Numbered from the stretch's first letter, positions 8,372-18,150 are shown. The stretch is DNA of 64,000 nucleotides from Bifidobacterium simiarum (GCF_002802905.1 NZ_PEBK01000011.1:1-64000); one strand, 5' to 3'. Notes: generated from the letters alone by a model not told the origin. Translations and numbers: made by a program.

Positions 8372-9343
8372 TCAGAAGCCGAGACGTTCCAGCTTCTTGG
8401 GGTCGGACTGCCAGCCCTTGGCCACCTTCACATGCATGTCGAGGTTGGCCTTGCAGCCGACGATGCGATTGATCGGCGTGCGCAGCTTCTTCTTGACCCG
8501 AACCAGGTGCTCGGCCTTCCTGCCGATGATGATCGGCTTCTGGGAGTCGCGTTCCACGTACACCGACACGTGCACCTGAGCCTTGGGCTTCGGGGTCGCG
8601 GGGGCGTCGAAATCACCCTCCTCCTGCGATTCCTCGTCATCCGGGTATTCGATGGCATCGACCACCACGGCCAGGGAGTGCGGCAGCTCGTCGTCAAGCT
8701 CCTCGAGGAATGCTCCTCGCACCAGTTCGGCGATGTCCTCCTCCGGGGATTCCTCGGTGAGCTGGTCGTCGGGGTACATCTTCGGGCCTTCGGGCATGGC
8801 GTCGATGAGCACCTGCCGCACCTCGTCGAGGTTGTCCTGCTGCAGCGCGGAGACCGGCACGATCTCGGTGAAATCGGCGAACTCGTTGATCTCGATGAGC
8901 TTGTCGACCAGCTGGGTGCGGTTCAGCTCGTCGATCTTGGTGACGATGCCGATCAGCGGCACCTTCCACTTGAATCCGCCGTCGTCGAGCTTCGTGGCGA
9001 ACTGGCTGCGCAGACGGCTGAGGATGCGCTTGTCTCCCGGTCCGATCTCCTGATCGGCCGGCAGCAGGAAGGCGATGGCGTCCGCCTCGGACAGCGATTC
9101 GTCGACGATGTCGTTGAGGCGCTGTCCCAGCAGCGTGCGGGGACGGTGGATGCCGGGGGTGTCGACGAGTACGATCTGGGCGTTCTCGGTGGTCATCACG
9201 CCGCGGATGGCCTTTCGCGTGGTCTCGGGGCGTGAGGAGGTGATGGCGATGTGCGAGCCGATCAGTGCGTTGATCAGCGTGGACTTTCCTACGTTCGGTC
9301 GTCCGACGACCGCGATGAATCCGGATCGGTAAACTTCTTGCAT
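8372..9343 (-). CDS. era: GTPase Era
   Basis: 323 aa. Era is an essential GTPase that binds the 3' end of 16S rRNA during 30S assembly. G1 is GRPNVGKST (14-22), G3 is VDTPGIH, G4 is VTKID. The C terminus is a KH domain (HVSVYVERDSQKPIIIGRK). An acidic insertion (about residues 215-265, DDELPHS...YPDDEESQEEGD) between the G and KH domains lengthens it relative to the ~300 aa E. coli form. It is the last gene of the ribosome-maturation group, 95 bases after the CNNM gene. Confidence 0.95.
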   Translation of the reverse strand: MQEVYRSGFIAVVGRPNVGKSTLINALIGSHIAITSSRPETTRKAIRGVMTTENAQIVLVDTPGIHRPRTLLGQRLNDIVDESLSEADAIAFLLPADQEIGPGDKRILSRLRSQFATKLDDGGFKWKVPLIGIVTKIDELNRTQLVDKLIEINEFADFTEIVPVSALQQDNLDEVRQVLIDAMPEGPKMYPDDQLTEESPEEDIAELVRGAFLEELDDELPHSLAVVVDAIEYPDDEESQEEGDFDAPATPKPKAQVHVSVYVERDSQKPIIIGRKAEHLVRVKKKLRTPINRIVGCKANLDMHVKVAKGWQSDPKKLERLGF

Positions 9344-9368
9344 ACCGCATTACCTTAGCGTGAAGCCT

Positions 9369-9449
9369 GTGCAAATCACTGCTCGGCTGTGCCAATCACC
9401 GCGTGACTGCGTAAATCACTGCGCGGCTGCGTAAATCTCACTGCGCGCT
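9369..9449. repeat. 20-bp tandem repeat, four degenerate copies
   Basis: Four consecutive units: GTGCAAATCACTGCTCGGCT, GTGCCAATCACCGCGTGACT, GCGTAAATCACTGCGCGGCT and a 21-base GCGTAAATCTCACTGCGCG unit. They fill the gap between the CNNM gene stop and the era start, and overlap the last CNNM codons. Confidence 0.75.
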
Positions 9450-10853
9450 CTGGTCGCGCCTGCCGTCGGAGGCATCGTCCTCCCGCTGCGCGCGTTCGGC
9501 GACGTGCTCGTGGCGCTCGTCGTGCTCGATGCCGGAGTCGCCGGCCACTTCGACCAGAATGGTGGAGACCTTCTTGCGGCGTCCCGCGGAGTCGACGGCC
9601 GTCAGCCGCAGACCGTGCGTGACCGCGGACGATCCCACCAGCGGCACCTTGCCGAGCATCTTGGTGAGCAGGCCGTAGAGCGTATCGACGTCGTCCTCGT
9701 CGATGTCGATTTCGAAGAGCTCCTCGATGTCGGCTATGGAGGCCCTGGCGGGGAACTTCCACTTGCCTTCCGCGATGCGTTCCGGCTCGAGCTTCTGCGT
9801 GCGGTCATGCTCGTCCTCCAGTTCGCCCACGATCTGCTCGATGGCGTCCTCGATCGTGACCAGACCGGCGATGCCGCCGTACTCGTCGACCACCACCGCC
9901 ACATGCTGACGCTGGCGCTGCATCTGATGGAACAGGTCGTCCACCGGCTTGGATTCGGGGACCAGCAGCGGATCGCGGCTGATCGACTCGACCGGCCGAT
10001 CGGTGGCCGCGGGATTGAACGCCACGGCACGGACCGCATCCTTGAGATAGGCGATGCCGACGAGATCGTCCACCGACTCGCCGATGATCGGCACGCGGGA
10101 GAATCCGGACCGGGAGAACATCTTGAGCACGCTGCCGAGCTTCTCGTTCCTGCCGATGCAGATCATGTCGGTGCGCGGCACCATGATCTCGCGGGTCAGC
10201 GTTTCGGACAGGGTGAGCACGTTGCGCAGCATCTCCGAGATCTCGGGGTCGAAGTCGTCGGTCTCCACCAGCCGGTCGATCATGGCTCGGCCCTGATCGA
10301 GGTGGATCTTCTCCAGCTCCTCGTCGTCAGACAGGTCGGCCTTGCCTTTGCCGGCGTTGATGCCATTCACCCGGGCGAACGGGGTGAGCCATGAGACGAT
10401 CGACACGACCCGGGAGTGCCGCAGCATGATCTGCAGCGGCTTGGACGCCCCGCTGGTCCGGGGTCGCACGAGCACGGAGACCACGCCGATCACGAAGGCG
10501 AACAGCACGCCGGCCAGCATCGAGCCCCACAACGGGGCGCCGATCAGCCCGGCGATGGCCGCCACCAGAGTGCCATCGACGATATTGCATACGATGCGGA
10601 AGAACGCGCAGGACCCCGCGGTGGCGAACCGGTCCGACACCAGCCGCTGTACGCGGTGGATCCGATCGAGCTGCTTCATCTTGCTGAACTGCGAGTCCGA
10701 ACTGGTCTGCACCTCCAGAATGCGGTTGTTCAGGCTCGATCGGGTCACCCGGGCCACGGCTCCCTCCGCGGAGGCCATGACCAGCGAGAACCAGACCAGC
10801 AGCAAAGCGACGATCGTCATCGCGACGACGATGGGTATCAGAGGGTCAACCAT
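9438..10853 (-). CDS. CNNM/CorC-type transporter-associated protein with paired CBS domains
   Basis: 471 aa ('hemolysin family' protein). The N-terminal ~150 residues hold the DUF21 transmembrane domain with four hydrophobic helices. Two CBS domains follow (MVPRTDMICIGRNEKLGSVLKMF...SRVPIIGESVDDLVGIAYLKD and QRQHVAVVVDEYGGIAGLVTIEDAIEQIVGE). The C-terminal CorC_HlyC domain ends the fold, and a charged tail overlaps the tandem repeat. The family is linked to Mg2+ homeostasis; direct transport here is inference. It lies between ybeY and era in the same operon. Confidence 0.9.
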   Translation of the reverse strand: MVDPLIPIVVAMTIVALLLVWFSLVMASAEGAVARVTRSSLNNRILEVQTSSDSQFSKMKQLDRIHRVQRLVSDRFATAGSCAFFRIVCNIVDGTLVAAIAGLIGAPLWGSMLAGVLFAFVIGVVSVLVRPRTSGASKPLQIMLRHSRVVSIVSWLTPFARVNGINAGKGKADLSDDEELEKIHLDQGRAMIDRLVETDDFDPEISEMLRNVLTLSETLTREIMVPRTDMICIGRNEKLGSVLKMFSRSGFSRVPIIGESVDDLVGIAYLKDAVRAVAFNPAATDRPVESISRDPLLVPESKPVDDLFHQMQRQRQHVAVVVDEYGGIAGLVTIEDAIEQIVGELEDEHDRTQKLEPERIAEGKWKFPARASIADIEELFEIDIDEDDVDTLYGLLTKMLGKVPLVGSSAVTHGLRLTAVDSAGRRKKVSTILVEVAGDSGIEHDERHEHVAERAQREDDASDGRRDQSAQ

Positions 10854-10968
10854 GATTGCGTTCAGTCCTGTCTAACTTCCTATGGGTCCTATGCGTTCTG
10901 TGTACTAGTTGCACTGTTCCGTGTGCTGTTTTCGTGAGTTTCGTTGCGGACTATCGGCCCGCCGAGGA

Positions 10969-11547
10969 TCATTCGTTCCCGGTCCTGTCCGGCTCGTCGC
11001 CGTCCGCATCATTCGCATCGTCATCGCGATGGGCCGCGTCATATGCCGCGAGCAGATCGGGGTATCCCGCGGGAAGCGTGACGTCGTCCAGCACGCCGGG
11101 GCGCAGCGCGAGGAAGGTGAGCAGCAGCTGCCGCTGCAGACCGAACATCTGCCGCTCCTCCTCGGTGGTGGTGTGATCGTAGCCGAGCAGATGAAGGATG
11201 CCGTGGATGGTGAGCAGCAACATCTCCTGGATCGTGGAGTGGCCGGCGGCGCGGGCCTGTTCGGCCGCCACGTACGGGCAGATCACGATGTCGCCGAGCA
11301 CGCCCTCGGGCAGGTCCTTGCCGTTGCCGGGACGCAGCTCGTCCATGGGGAAGCTCATCACGTCGGTGGGGCCCTCCAGGCTCATCCACCGCTCATGAAG
11401 CACGGCCATGGCCGCCGGCTCGTTGAACATGATCGTCAGGTCGGACTGGGTGCTCACCCTCATCTGATCGAGCACCCACACCCCGAGATCGGAGAACACC
11501 TTGGGATCGATGGTCCAGGGGGTCTCATTGGTGACTTCGACGCTCAT
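10969..11547 (-). CDS. ybeY: endoribonuclease YbeY, rRNA maturation
   Basis: 192 aa zinc-dependent single-strand endoribonuclease that trims the 16S rRNA 3' end. The zinc motif [11 protein letters not shown] (HxxxHxxxxxH) is intact. [17 protein letters not shown] is the other family signature. The C terminus is a charged, Asp-rich extension. Its ATG overlaps the phoH stop by four bases, as is common in actinobacteria, so the two are probably translationally coupled. Confidence 0.93.
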   Translation of the reverse strand: MSVEVTNETPWTIDPKVFSDLGVWVLDQMRVSTQSDLTIMFNEPAAMAVLHERWMSLEGPTDVMSFPMDELRPGNGKDLPEGVLGDIVICPYVAAEQARAAGHSTIQEMLLLTIHGILHLLGYDHTTTEEERQMFGLQRQLLLTFLALRPGVLDDVTLPAGYPDLLAAYDAAHRDDDANDADGDEPDRTGNE

Positions 11548-12758
11548 GCGTCACGTTCCTCCTTCCGCGCCTGCCGACGCTCCTCATGGTCGTCATGGCT
11601 ATCGTGGCCGTCATGTCCGTCGTGGCCGTTCCGGCGATCGTCATGACCGGCGCGCGACCCGTGCCCCTCGTGACGCTGCGCGTAATGGTCATAGGCCTCC
11701 ACGATCCGGCCGACCAGCTCGTGCCTGACCACGTCCTGGGCCTGCAGATGGATGAAGGCGATGTCGTCGATGCCGCCGAGCACCCGTTCGATTGTGGCGA
11801 GGCCGGACCTCGGCACGGTGAGATCCACCTGCGTGATGTCGCCGGTGATGATCATCCGCGTGTTGAAGCCAAGTCGGGTGAGGAACATCTTCATCTGCTG
11901 TTCCGTGGTGTTCTGGGCCTCGTCGAGGATCACATAGGCGTCGTTGAGGGTGCGGCCTCGCATGTAGGCGAGCGGGGCCACCTCGATGGTGTTGTCCGCC
12001 AGATACCGGTGCAGCTGGTCGGCGCCGAGCATGTCGGACAGCGCGTCGTACAGCGGTCGCAGATACGGATCGACCTTCTCGCTCAGCGTACCGGGCAGGA
12101 AGCCGAGGTTCTCCCCCGCCTCCACCGCGGGACGGGTGAGGATGATGCGACGCACCTTGCCGTCCTCGAAGGCCCGGACCGCCTTGGCCACGGCCAGATA
12201 GGTCTTGCCCGTACCCGCCGGCCCGATGGCGAAGGTGATCGTATGGCTTTCCACGGCGTTGACGTATGCCACCTGTCCGGCGGTCTTCGGCCTCACCGGC
12301 TGGCCGAGAGCGAACGTGATGACTCCCGGCACCTGCATCCGGCGACGCTCGGACTGGGATTTGACGGCCGGGGCACGGCCCTTCTCCCGGTTCTCCCGGT
12401 CGCGCAGCTGCTTGGCGGTGTGGGTCGCGCTGCGCACGGTGGTGTGTCCCATCTGCTCGCGAACCTTGGCGTCGAAGCCGCCCCGGGTGCTGGTGTCGAG
12501 CAGCCTGCGCACGGTGTCGGCGTCCATCGGCGCGGTGTAGGCGGTCTGAATGATCGTCTCCACGATCTCCTGGGCGCGGGCGGCCTGGGCCTCGGTCTGC
12601 TTCGACCGGGACATGATCGCCACGCGGTTGCCCCGCACGATGATGGTGAGCTCGGGGAACGCCCGCTCCACTTCGCGCAGCACCTGATCGGCGGGCCCCA
12701 GCACGGCCACGGGATTGAGTTCGGATGGGATGGTGATGGTGCGAGTCGTAGTCGCCAC
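11544..12758 (-). CDS. phoH: PhoH-family ATPase
   Basis: 404 aa. P-loop [12 protein letters not shown] (~185) and Walker [12 protein letters not shown] mark the PhoH ATPase core, preceded by a small KH-like N-terminal region. Partnership with YbeY is well known from gene order and suggests an RNA-processing role. The C-terminal ~40 residues are a low-complexity His/Asp/Gly-rich tail ([15 protein letters not shown]) that may bind metal or RNA; this is my inference. It overlaps ybeY and follows the HIT gene. Confidence 0.92.
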   Translation of the reverse strand: MATTTRTITIPSELNPVAVLGPADQVLREVERAFPELTIIVRGNRVAIMSRSKQTEAQAARAQEIVETIIQTAYTAPMDADTVRRLLDTSTRGGFDAKVREQMGHTTVRSATHTAKQLRDRENREKGRAPAVKSQSERRRMQVPGVITFALGQPVRPKTAGQVAYVNAVESHTITFAIGPAGTGKTYLAVAKAVRAFEDGKVRRIILTRPAVEAGENLGFLPGTLSEKVDPYLRPLYDALSDMLGADQLHRYLADNTIEVAPLAYMRGRTLNDAYVILDEAQNTTEQQMKMFLTRLGFNTRMIITGDITQVDLTVPRSGLATIERVLGGIDDIAFIHLQAQDVVRHELVGRIVEAYDHYAQRHEGHGSRAGHDDRRNGHDGHDGHDSHDDHEERRQARKEERDA

Positions 12759-12828
12759 TGAAATTCTGGCCCTTTCCTTTCCTGTTCGTCCGGCTGCACC
12801 GGAACGGCTCCGGCGCAGCCGACGGGAC

Positions 12829-12876
12829 TGATCGGCTGAAGAACTGATCGGCCGAAAACCTATTCGGCCGAAGAAC
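12829..12876. repeat. 16-bp tandem repeat, three copies
   Basis: Units TGATCGGCTGAAGAAC, TGATCGGCCGAAAACC and TATTCGGCCGAAGAAC run head to tail in the gap between the HIT gene stop and the phoH start. The last base overlaps the HIT stop codon. Confidence 0.7.
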
Positions 12877-13214
12877 TACTCATCAAGGACTTCGCCGGTC
12901 AGCACATGGGCATGCACGTGGAACACGGTCTGTCCCGCGTCCTTGCCCGTGTTGAACACCAGACGGTATTCGCCATGGAACTCCCTGTCGGCGATGGACT
13001 GCGCCACTTCGACGATGTGGGCCAGCTCCCGCGGATCGCTCTTCGCCAGTTCCGCGGCGTTCGCGTAATGGTTCTTGGGCACGATCAGCACATGCACCTT
13101 GGCCTTGGGGTTGATGTCCTTGAACGCATAGGTGGTGTCATCCTCGTACACCTTCGTGCTCGGGATCTGGCCGTCGATGATCTTGCAGAACAGGCAATCG
13201 CTTTCCTGGCTCAT
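12876..13214 (-). CDS. HIT-family nucleotide hydrolase/transferase
   Basis: 112 aa, the usual size of a HINT-like protein. CLFCKIIDGQIPSTKVYED begins the fold, and the catalytic triad is FHVHAHVL (HxHxH) near the C terminus. The family hydrolyses AMP-linked substrates such as adenosine phosphoramidates. I choose the ATG at 13214, giving MSQESDCLFC, behind GGAGG; the longer open frame upstream lacks family sequence. It is the first gene of the HIT-phoH-ybeY-CNNM-era group. Confidence 0.92.
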   Translation of the reverse strand: MSQESDCLFCKIIDGQIPSTKVYEDDTTYAFKDINPKAKVHVLIVPKNHYANAAELAKSDPRELAHIVEVAQSIADREFHGEYRLVFNTGKDAGQTVFHVHAHVLTGEVLDE

Positions 13215-13388
13215 GCATCCTCCTTCATGGATTGCAACACGTCGGTTCAATGCTATTGCGCCGTTCGGATAAACCGCTTCACGACACCGGACGGGTATGC
13301 GAAGGGCGTATGAAGGGCACATGGCCTATAGGGGAACGGACGGTGAATCCGGCGGACGGCGATCCGGAGCACGCCGACGCGGACGCCG

Positions 13389-14195
13389 TCAGGCGAACCG
13401 TCCCAACGCGCGTGCCAGCAGGGTCAGCGCCACCGGACCGGCGGTGGAGGCCCTCATGATGTTCGATCCCAGCACCACAGCATGGGCGCCGGCCTCGACG
13501 AACGAGGCGACCTCCTCCTCGCTGATGCCGCCCTCGGGGCCCACCACCACGCTGATGTTGCGCGAACGGCCGTCCTTGAGGCTCTGATCGGCGAGATCCC
13601 GCACCAGCCGTTCGACGTCGTCCCACGTATCGGTGGCGTCCTGATGCAGCACCAGCACCAGATCGCCGTGGACGCTCGCCCTGCGGCACAGTTCGACGAC
13701 CTGCCTGCTGGTCACCTTCGGATCCAGCTGCGGCATCCACGCCCTGCGCGACTGCTCGGTGGCCGCGGCAAGCACCTGACGCCACTTGGCCGCCGCCTTC
13801 GCCTCCTTGGCCGCCTTCCACTGCACGATCGAACGGTTCGCCTGCCAGGGGATCACCTCGTCCACGCCGATCTCCGTGGCGGTTTCGATGGCCTGCTCGT
13901 CGCGGCCGGACTTCGCCAGCGCCTGAATCAGGGCGAGTCTGGTGACCGGAGCCGATTCGCGCCCCACCTCATCCACCGTCACCTGACGGGTCTGCGGGTC
14001 ATGTACGGTGGCCAGAATGCGCAGTCCCCTGCCGTCGGACAGCTGCAGCTGGTCCCCGGCCTCAAGCCGCATCGCCTTGAACGCGTGACGCGCCACGGAT
14101 TCGGGCACGGTGATCATCCAGCCGCTATGCAGTTCATCGCTGTTGATGGGGGTCTCATCGACCTCGGGATCGAATAGGAACAACGGAAAAGTCAT
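13389..14195 (-). CDS. rsmE: 16S rRNA (uracil-1498-N3)-methyltransferase RsmE
   Basis: 268 aa SPOUT methyltransferase that modifies U1498 of 16S rRNA. The N-terminal PUA-like part (HAFKAMRLEAGDQLQLSDGRG) is followed by the knotted domain with VVVGPEGGISEEEV and LGSNIMRASTAGPVAL, the SAM-binding loop, where the family consensus is LG.RILR.ETA. The N-to-M and E-to-S substitutions in that loop are slightly unusual. It precedes the HIT gene by 174 bases on the same strand. Confidence 0.92.
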   Translation of the reverse strand: MTFPLFLFDPEVDETPINSDELHSGWMITVPESVARHAFKAMRLEAGDQLQLSDGRGLRILATVHDPQTRQVTVDEVGRESAPVTRLALIQALAKSGRDEQAIETATEIGVDEVIPWQANRSIVQWKAAKEAKAAAKWRQVLAAATEQSRRAWMPQLDPKVTSRQVVELCRRASVHGDLVLVLHQDATDTWDDVERLVRDLADQSLKDGRSRNISVVVGPEGGISEEEVASFVEAGAHAVVLGSNIMRASTAGPVALTLLARALGRFA

Positions 14196-14292
14196 GCCTC
14201 AAGGCTACCGAATGCACTCGGCGTGTCGTGGATTTGACATCGCCCGGCAAGTCGGTGTTATAGTTTCACTCGTTGCTTTTCGAAGGCACCCT

Positions 14293-14383
14293 GTCCGGGT
14301 GGCGGAATGGTAGACGCGCTAGCTTGAGGTGCTAGTGGTTATTTTATACAACCGTGCGGGTTCAAGTCCCGCTCCGGACACCA
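14293..14383 (+). tRNA. tRNA-Leu (anticodon GAG)
   Basis: The acceptor stem GTCCGGG pairs with the 3' strand TCCGGAC through a terminal G-U. The D arm is GCGGAATGGTAGACGCGC. The anticodon arm is CTAGC-TTGAGGT-GCTAG, giving GAG. There is a long variable arm, a T arm GCGGG-TTCAAGT-CCCGC, a discriminator A and an encoded CCA. The long variable loop and GAG anticodon identify a class II leucine tRNA for CUU/CUC codons. Confidence 0.96.
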
Positions 14384-14387
14384 GATG

Positions 14388-14414
14388 AACCCCTTGATCT
14401 TCAAGGGGTTTTTT
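14388..14414 (+). terminator. Rho-independent terminator after tRNA-Leu
   Basis: AACCCCTTGA-TCT-TCAAGGGGTT forms a 10-bp stem with a tight loop, and the 3' arm runs into a T tract. It lies five bases after the tRNA CCA end. Confidence 0.9.
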
Positions 14415-14505
14415 CATATCCGCAAGCCCCTAGGCGTTGCGGGGCGGTCTTCCGGCGGCCCGCCGCGAAACCACCAAAGGACCATCACCAAAGGACCATG
14501 CAGCC

Positions 14506-15378
14506 ATGCAATACATCCACATCACCTCCATCGACGACGACCGGCTGAAGTCGTTCACGCATCTGACCGAACCGCAGCTGAGGAACCGTCTCGAACCCTC
14601 CATGGGCATGTTCATCGCCGAATCCCCCAAGGTGATCGACCGTGCGCTGGCGGCCGAGGTGGAACCGGTGTCGTTCCTCGTGGAGGAATCCTGGCTCGAG
14701 GGCATGGCCGAGGAATTCGATTTCGTCGACCGGCGCTGGGGGGCGGACGTCCCCGTCTACATCGCCACCGCGGAGGAGCTCAGGAAGATCACGGGATACC
14801 GTCTGCACCGTGGGGCGCTGGCCACGATGCGTCGCTGGACCCTGCCCTCCGTGGAGGAGGTGTGCCGGAACGCCCGCCGCGTCGCCGTGATGGAGGACAT
14901 CGTCGATCCCACCAACATCGGGGCGCTGATGCGCTCCGCCGCGGCGCTGGATGTGGACGCCGTGCTGGTGACCCCCTCCTGCGGCGATCCGCTGTACCGC
15001 CGTGCCGCCCGCGTCTCCATGGGCACGGTGTTCCAGGTGCCGTGGACCCGCATCGGCGGCGATGACCGGCACTACTGGCCGTGGAAGGGCATCCCCCAGC
15101 TGAAGGAGGCCGGCTTCGTCACCGCGGCCCTCGCCCTGAGCGACGATTCCATCGGACTGGACGATCTCGTGGAGCGGCTGAACAACACTCCCGACACGCC
15201 CGGGCACATCGACAGGCTCGTCATGATCTTCGGCACGGAGGGCGACGGGCTTTCCAAGCACACCATCGCCCACGCCGACCTGACCGTGAAGATCCCGATG
15301 AGCAACGGCGTGGACAGCCTGAACGTGGCCGCTTCCAGTGCGGTGACGTTCTGGGCGACACGCTGCCTCGACCGCTGA
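14506..15378 (+). CDS. TrmH/SpoU-family RNA 2'-O-methyltransferase
   Basis: 290 aa. An N-terminal substrate-binding part ([28 protein letters not shown]) precedes the SPOUT domain with [26 protein letters not shown] and [18 protein letters not shown], the three family motifs. The product methylates a ribose in rRNA or tRNA; the target base is not predictable. The start at 14506 has AAAGGA 10 bases upstream. It stands alone between the tRNA-Leu terminator and glgC. Confidence 0.9.
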   Translation: MQYIHITSIDDDRLKSFTHLTEPQLRNRLEPSMGMFIAESPKVIDRALAAEVEPVSFLVEESWLEGMAEEFDFVDRRWGADVPVYIATAEELRKITGYRLHRGALATMRRWTLPSVEEVCRNARRVAVMEDIVDPTNIGALMRSAAALDVDAVLVTPSCGDPLYRRAARVSMGTVFQVPWTRIGGDDRHYWPWKGIPQLKEAGFVTAALALSDDSIGLDDLVERLNNTPDTPGHIDRLVMIFGTEGDGLSKHTIAHADLTVKIPMSNGVDSLNVAASSAVTFWATRCLDR

Positions 15379-15576
15379 TCCACACCGTCGTCCCGGCCGC
15401 CGTGAGTCTCCCGGGACGCCACGCGGCGGTTGCCCCGAGGTGTACCTTGCGAAACAACACGGCAAACGATTGCTAAAAAATCGGACAACACGCCCTCGCC
15501 TCTCACCAAAATGAGGATTATGTGACAATATTGAAGCATCGTTCTCTCATCGACGAGTAGAAGGCAAGGGATAACC

Positions 15577-16821
15577 ATGAAACGAAATCCGAAGATTCTC
15601 TCCATCGTGTTGGCGGGTGGCGAGGGCACACGCCTGATGCCGCTGACTCGCGACCGCGCCAAGCCCGCGGTGCCGTTCGGCGGCGTGTACCGTCTGATCG
15701 ATTTCCCGTTGAGCAATCTGGTGAATTCCGACTACCAGCACATCATCGTGCTCACGCAGTACAAGTCCCACTCGCTTGACCGCCACATCTCGCAGGTCTG
15801 GCGCTTCTCCTCGCTGCTCGGCAACTACGTCTCCCCCGTCCCGGCGCAGCAGCGCCTCGGCAAGCACTGGTACCTCGGCTCCGCGGACGCCATCTACCAG
15901 ACCATCAACATCATCGAGGACGTCAAGCCCGACATCGTCGTGATCGTCGGCGCCGACCACGTCTACCGCATGGACTTCCGCCAGATGGTCGAAGCCCACA
16001 TCGAGTCCGGCGCCGAATTCACCGTGGCCGGCATCCGCCAGCCCATCAGCCAGTCGAACCAGTTCGGCGTGATCAACACGGATCCGAACCACCCGAACCA
16101 GATCACCCACTTCGAGGAGAAGCCGGCCACCACGAAGGGTCTGGCCGACGACCCGACGATGATGCTTGCCTCGATGGGCAACTACGTGGCGAACACCGCC
16201 GCCCTGTTCGACGCGCTGCGCAAGGACGAGAAGGCCAAGGATACCAAGCACGACATGGGCGGCGACATCGCCCCCTACTTCGCCGCGCGAGGCGAGGCCG
16301 GCGTCTACGACTTCACCACCAACGACGTTCCCGGCTCCACCGAGAAGGATCACGCCTACTGGCGTGACGTCGGTACGATCAAGCAGTTCTACGACGCCCA
16401 CATGGACCTGATCGCCTACGTGCCGGAGTTCAACCTGTACAACACCGAATGGCCGATCTACACCTACTCGGGCTCCCTGCCGCCGGCGAAGTTCGTGCAC
16501 GCCGGCCGCGACCGTCTCGGCCACGCCACCGATTCGATCGTCTCCCCCGGCGTGATCGTCTCCGGCGGCGAGGTGCACCACTCGGTGATCTCCCCGAACG
16601 TGCGCATCCACTCCTGGTCTCAGATCGTGGACTCCGTCCTGTTCAACAACGTGACCGTCAACCGTCGCGCCCGCGTCTACAAGGCGATCCTCGACAAGAA
16701 CGTGGTACTCACCGAGAACGCCACCGTCGGCATCGACACCGAGAAGGATCTGGCCCGTGGCTTCACCGTCACGCCCGAGGGCATCACCGTGGTGCCGAAG
16801 GGCACGATCGTCACCGACTGA
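15577..16821 (+). CDS. glgC: glucose-1-phosphate adenylyltransferase (ADP-glucose pyrophosphorylase)
   Basis: 414 aa. It makes ADP-glucose from ATP and glucose-1-phosphate for glycogen synthesis. Motifs: [25 protein letters not shown] at the N terminus, [22 protein letters not shown], and the C-terminal left-handed beta-helix with repeated hexapeptides ([19 protein letters not shown]). Length and motifs fit bacterial homotetrameric GlgC. The start at 15577 is behind AAGGCAAGG. The 198-bp leader after the methyltransferase gene is less G+C-rich and probably holds its promoter. A terminator follows. Confidence 0.95.
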   Translation: MKRNPKILSIVLAGGEGTRLMPLTRDRAKPAVPFGGVYRLIDFPLSNLVNSDYQHIIVLTQYKSHSLDRHISQVWRFSSLLGNYVSPVPAQQRLGKHWYLGSADAIYQTINIIEDVKPDIVVIVGADHVYRMDFRQMVEAHIESGAEFTVAGIRQPISQSNQFGVINTDPNHPNQITHFEEKPATTKGLADDPTMMLASMGNYVANTAALFDALRKDEKAKDTKHDMGGDIAPYFAARGEAGVYDFTTNDVPGSTEKDHAYWRDVGTIKQFYDAHMDLIAYVPEFNLYNTEWPIYTYSGSLPPAKFVHAGRDRLGHATDSIVSPGVIVSGGEVHHSVISPNVRIHSWSQIVDSVLFNNVTVNRRARVYKAILDKNVVLTENATVGIDTEKDLARGFTVTPEGITVVPKGTIVTD

Positions 16822-16866
16822 CGTCAATCGGGGTCCGTCCGACCATCGTCTGGATATGATCGTTCG

Positions 16867-16912
16867 GATATGAAAAAGGCTTCCCGCCAAGTGTGGGAAG
16901 CCTTTTTCATAT
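16867..16912. terminator. bidirectional terminator between glgC and the suf block
   Basis: GATATGAAAAAGGCTTCCC and GGGAAGCCTTTTTCATATC are perfect 19-base arms around an 8-base loop. A-rich and T-rich flanks lie within the stem on both strands, so it can end both glgC and the convergent suf transcript. Confidence 0.9.
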
Positions 16913-16936
16913 CCGTCGTACTACGCGTCGGTCGTA

Positions 16937-17554
16937 CTATGCGCCGTAGGTGGGCAGATTGTTGAAGTTGAATCCGAGCGCGGCGAGCTGGTCGCGGCCC
17001 TCGGGGGTGATCTTGTCCACGCTCCACGGCGGGGTCCACGTCCAGTCGATGCGGAACTCCTCGACCAGTCCGGCCAGGATGCTCGCCGTCTCGTCTTCGA
17101 TCAGGTCGGTCAGCGGGCATGCCGGGGTGGTCAGCGTCATGGTGATGATGGCCCTGCCCAGCTCGTCGATCTCGATGCCGTACACCAGACCGAGGTCGAT
17201 CACGTCGATACCGAGTTCCGGATCGATGACCTGATGCATGGCCTCACGCACGTCACGGGCCGTAGCCCGGCCGATGTCGTCCACGGCCTTCAGCGGAATG
17301 GCGTTCTCGGCGGCGTTCTCGGCGTCCGCCTTGTCGTCCTGGCATCCGCACGATCCGGCATGGTCACCGCAACCGCATTCGTGGCCGGCTCCGTCCGTCT
17401 CATCCTGCTTCAGGGAACCGCCCGTCACCGAACCAGCGAGGTTCGGATTGGCCATCACCTGCCGTGCGGCCTTCTCATCCCCGCCCAGGGCACGTTCCAC
17501 CGACTGGTAGACCGAGTCCTGAGGTTCGGGAACGAGATTGCTGTTCTCGCTCAT
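16937..17554 (-). CDS. sufT: MIP18/DUF59-family Fe-S assembly factor (SufT-like) with Cys-rich N-terminal extension
   Basis: 205 aa. The C-terminal ~100 residues are the DUF59 domain: DPELGIDVIDLGLVYGIEID, then TTPACPLTDLIEDE with the conserved Cys, then WTPPWSVDKITPEGRDQL. SufT proteins help load or mature Fe-S clusters. The first ~100 residues are unusual and carry HECGCGDHAGSCGC, a CxC-HxxxCxC type metal site. The start ATG at 17554 is chosen because AGGAGG is 7 bases upstream; the GTG at 17560 is too close. The sufU stop lies in this leader, so this is the last suf gene. Confidence 0.85.
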   Translation of the reverse strand: MSENSNLVPEPQDSVYQSVERALGGDEKAARQVMANPNLAGSVTGGSLKQDETDGAGHECGCGDHAGSCGCQDDKADAENAAENAIPLKAVDDIGRATARDVREAMHQVIDPELGIDVIDLGLVYGIEIDELGRAIITMTLTTPACPLTDLIEDETASILAGLVEEFRIDWTWTPPWSVDKITPEGRDQLAALGFNFNNLPTYGA

Positions 17555-17556
17555 CG

Positions 17557-18150
17557 TCACGCCTCCTTCGCGTTCGTTGTCTCCATATGAGCCAAGGCCT
17601 GTGCCATGGAATCCTTAAGTCCCTCCCAGCCGAGCAGCGCGCACTTGATGCGCATCGGGTACCGGGAGACCCCCTGGAACACGACGGCGTCGCCGAGCTT
17701 CTCCTCGACGGCCTCGTCATGCAGGCCCGCGCCACGAGATTCCATCAGACGGTGGAAGTCGTGGAACAGGTCCATGGCCTCGTCCACGGTCTTGCCGTGC
17801 ACCAGATCGACCATGATCGACAGGCTGGCCTGAGAGATCGAGCATCCCTGTCCGTCCCACACGAGCTCCTCGATGCGCTGCGGCTTACCGTCGCTGCCAT
17901 CGCTGATCTCCACGCGCACGGTGACCTCGTCGCCGCAGGTGGGGTTGAACTGATGGGACTGGGCCGGCACGCAGTATTCGTGACTGGCCTGCAGGGTGCT
18001 TTCGCCGCTGCTGAGACTGTTGACTCCGATGGATTCCGAAGCCCCGCCCTTCGCAAAGCCGACCTTGCCGTGGGGGGCCTTCGAGGCCTCCAGAATGACC
18101 TCCTGATACATCTGCTCGAGTTCTTCGGAACTCATACCGTAATCGCTCAT
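17557..18150 (-). CDS. sufU: Fe-S cluster assembly protein SufU
   Basis: 197 aa. SufU is the zinc-bound partner that accepts persulfide sulfur from SufS in Gram-positive Suf systems. The conserved cysteines are in NPTCGDEV, GQGCSISQAS and IKCALLGW, with an Asp in the first motif. It begins MSDYGMSSEELEQMYQEVIL. About 25 residues between SKAPHGK and SHEYCVPAQ look like a lineage-specific insertion. It lies between sufS (126-bp gap containing a hairpin) and sufT (overlapping leader). Confidence 0.93.
   Translation of the reverse strand: MSDYGMSSEELEQMYQEVILEASKAPHGKVGFAKGGASESIGVNSLSSGESTLQASHEYCVPAQSHQFNPTCGDEVTVRVEISDGSDGKPQRIEELVWDGQGCSISQASLSIMVDLVHGKTVDEAMDLFHDFHRLMESRGAGLHDEAVEEKLGDAVVFQGVSRYPMRIKCALLGWEGLKDSMAQALAHMETTNAKEA

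Noticed and set aside
9369-9449. CRISPR array
   Set aside because: Repeats are contiguous with no spacers and no cas genes are in the window; it is a plain tandem repeat.
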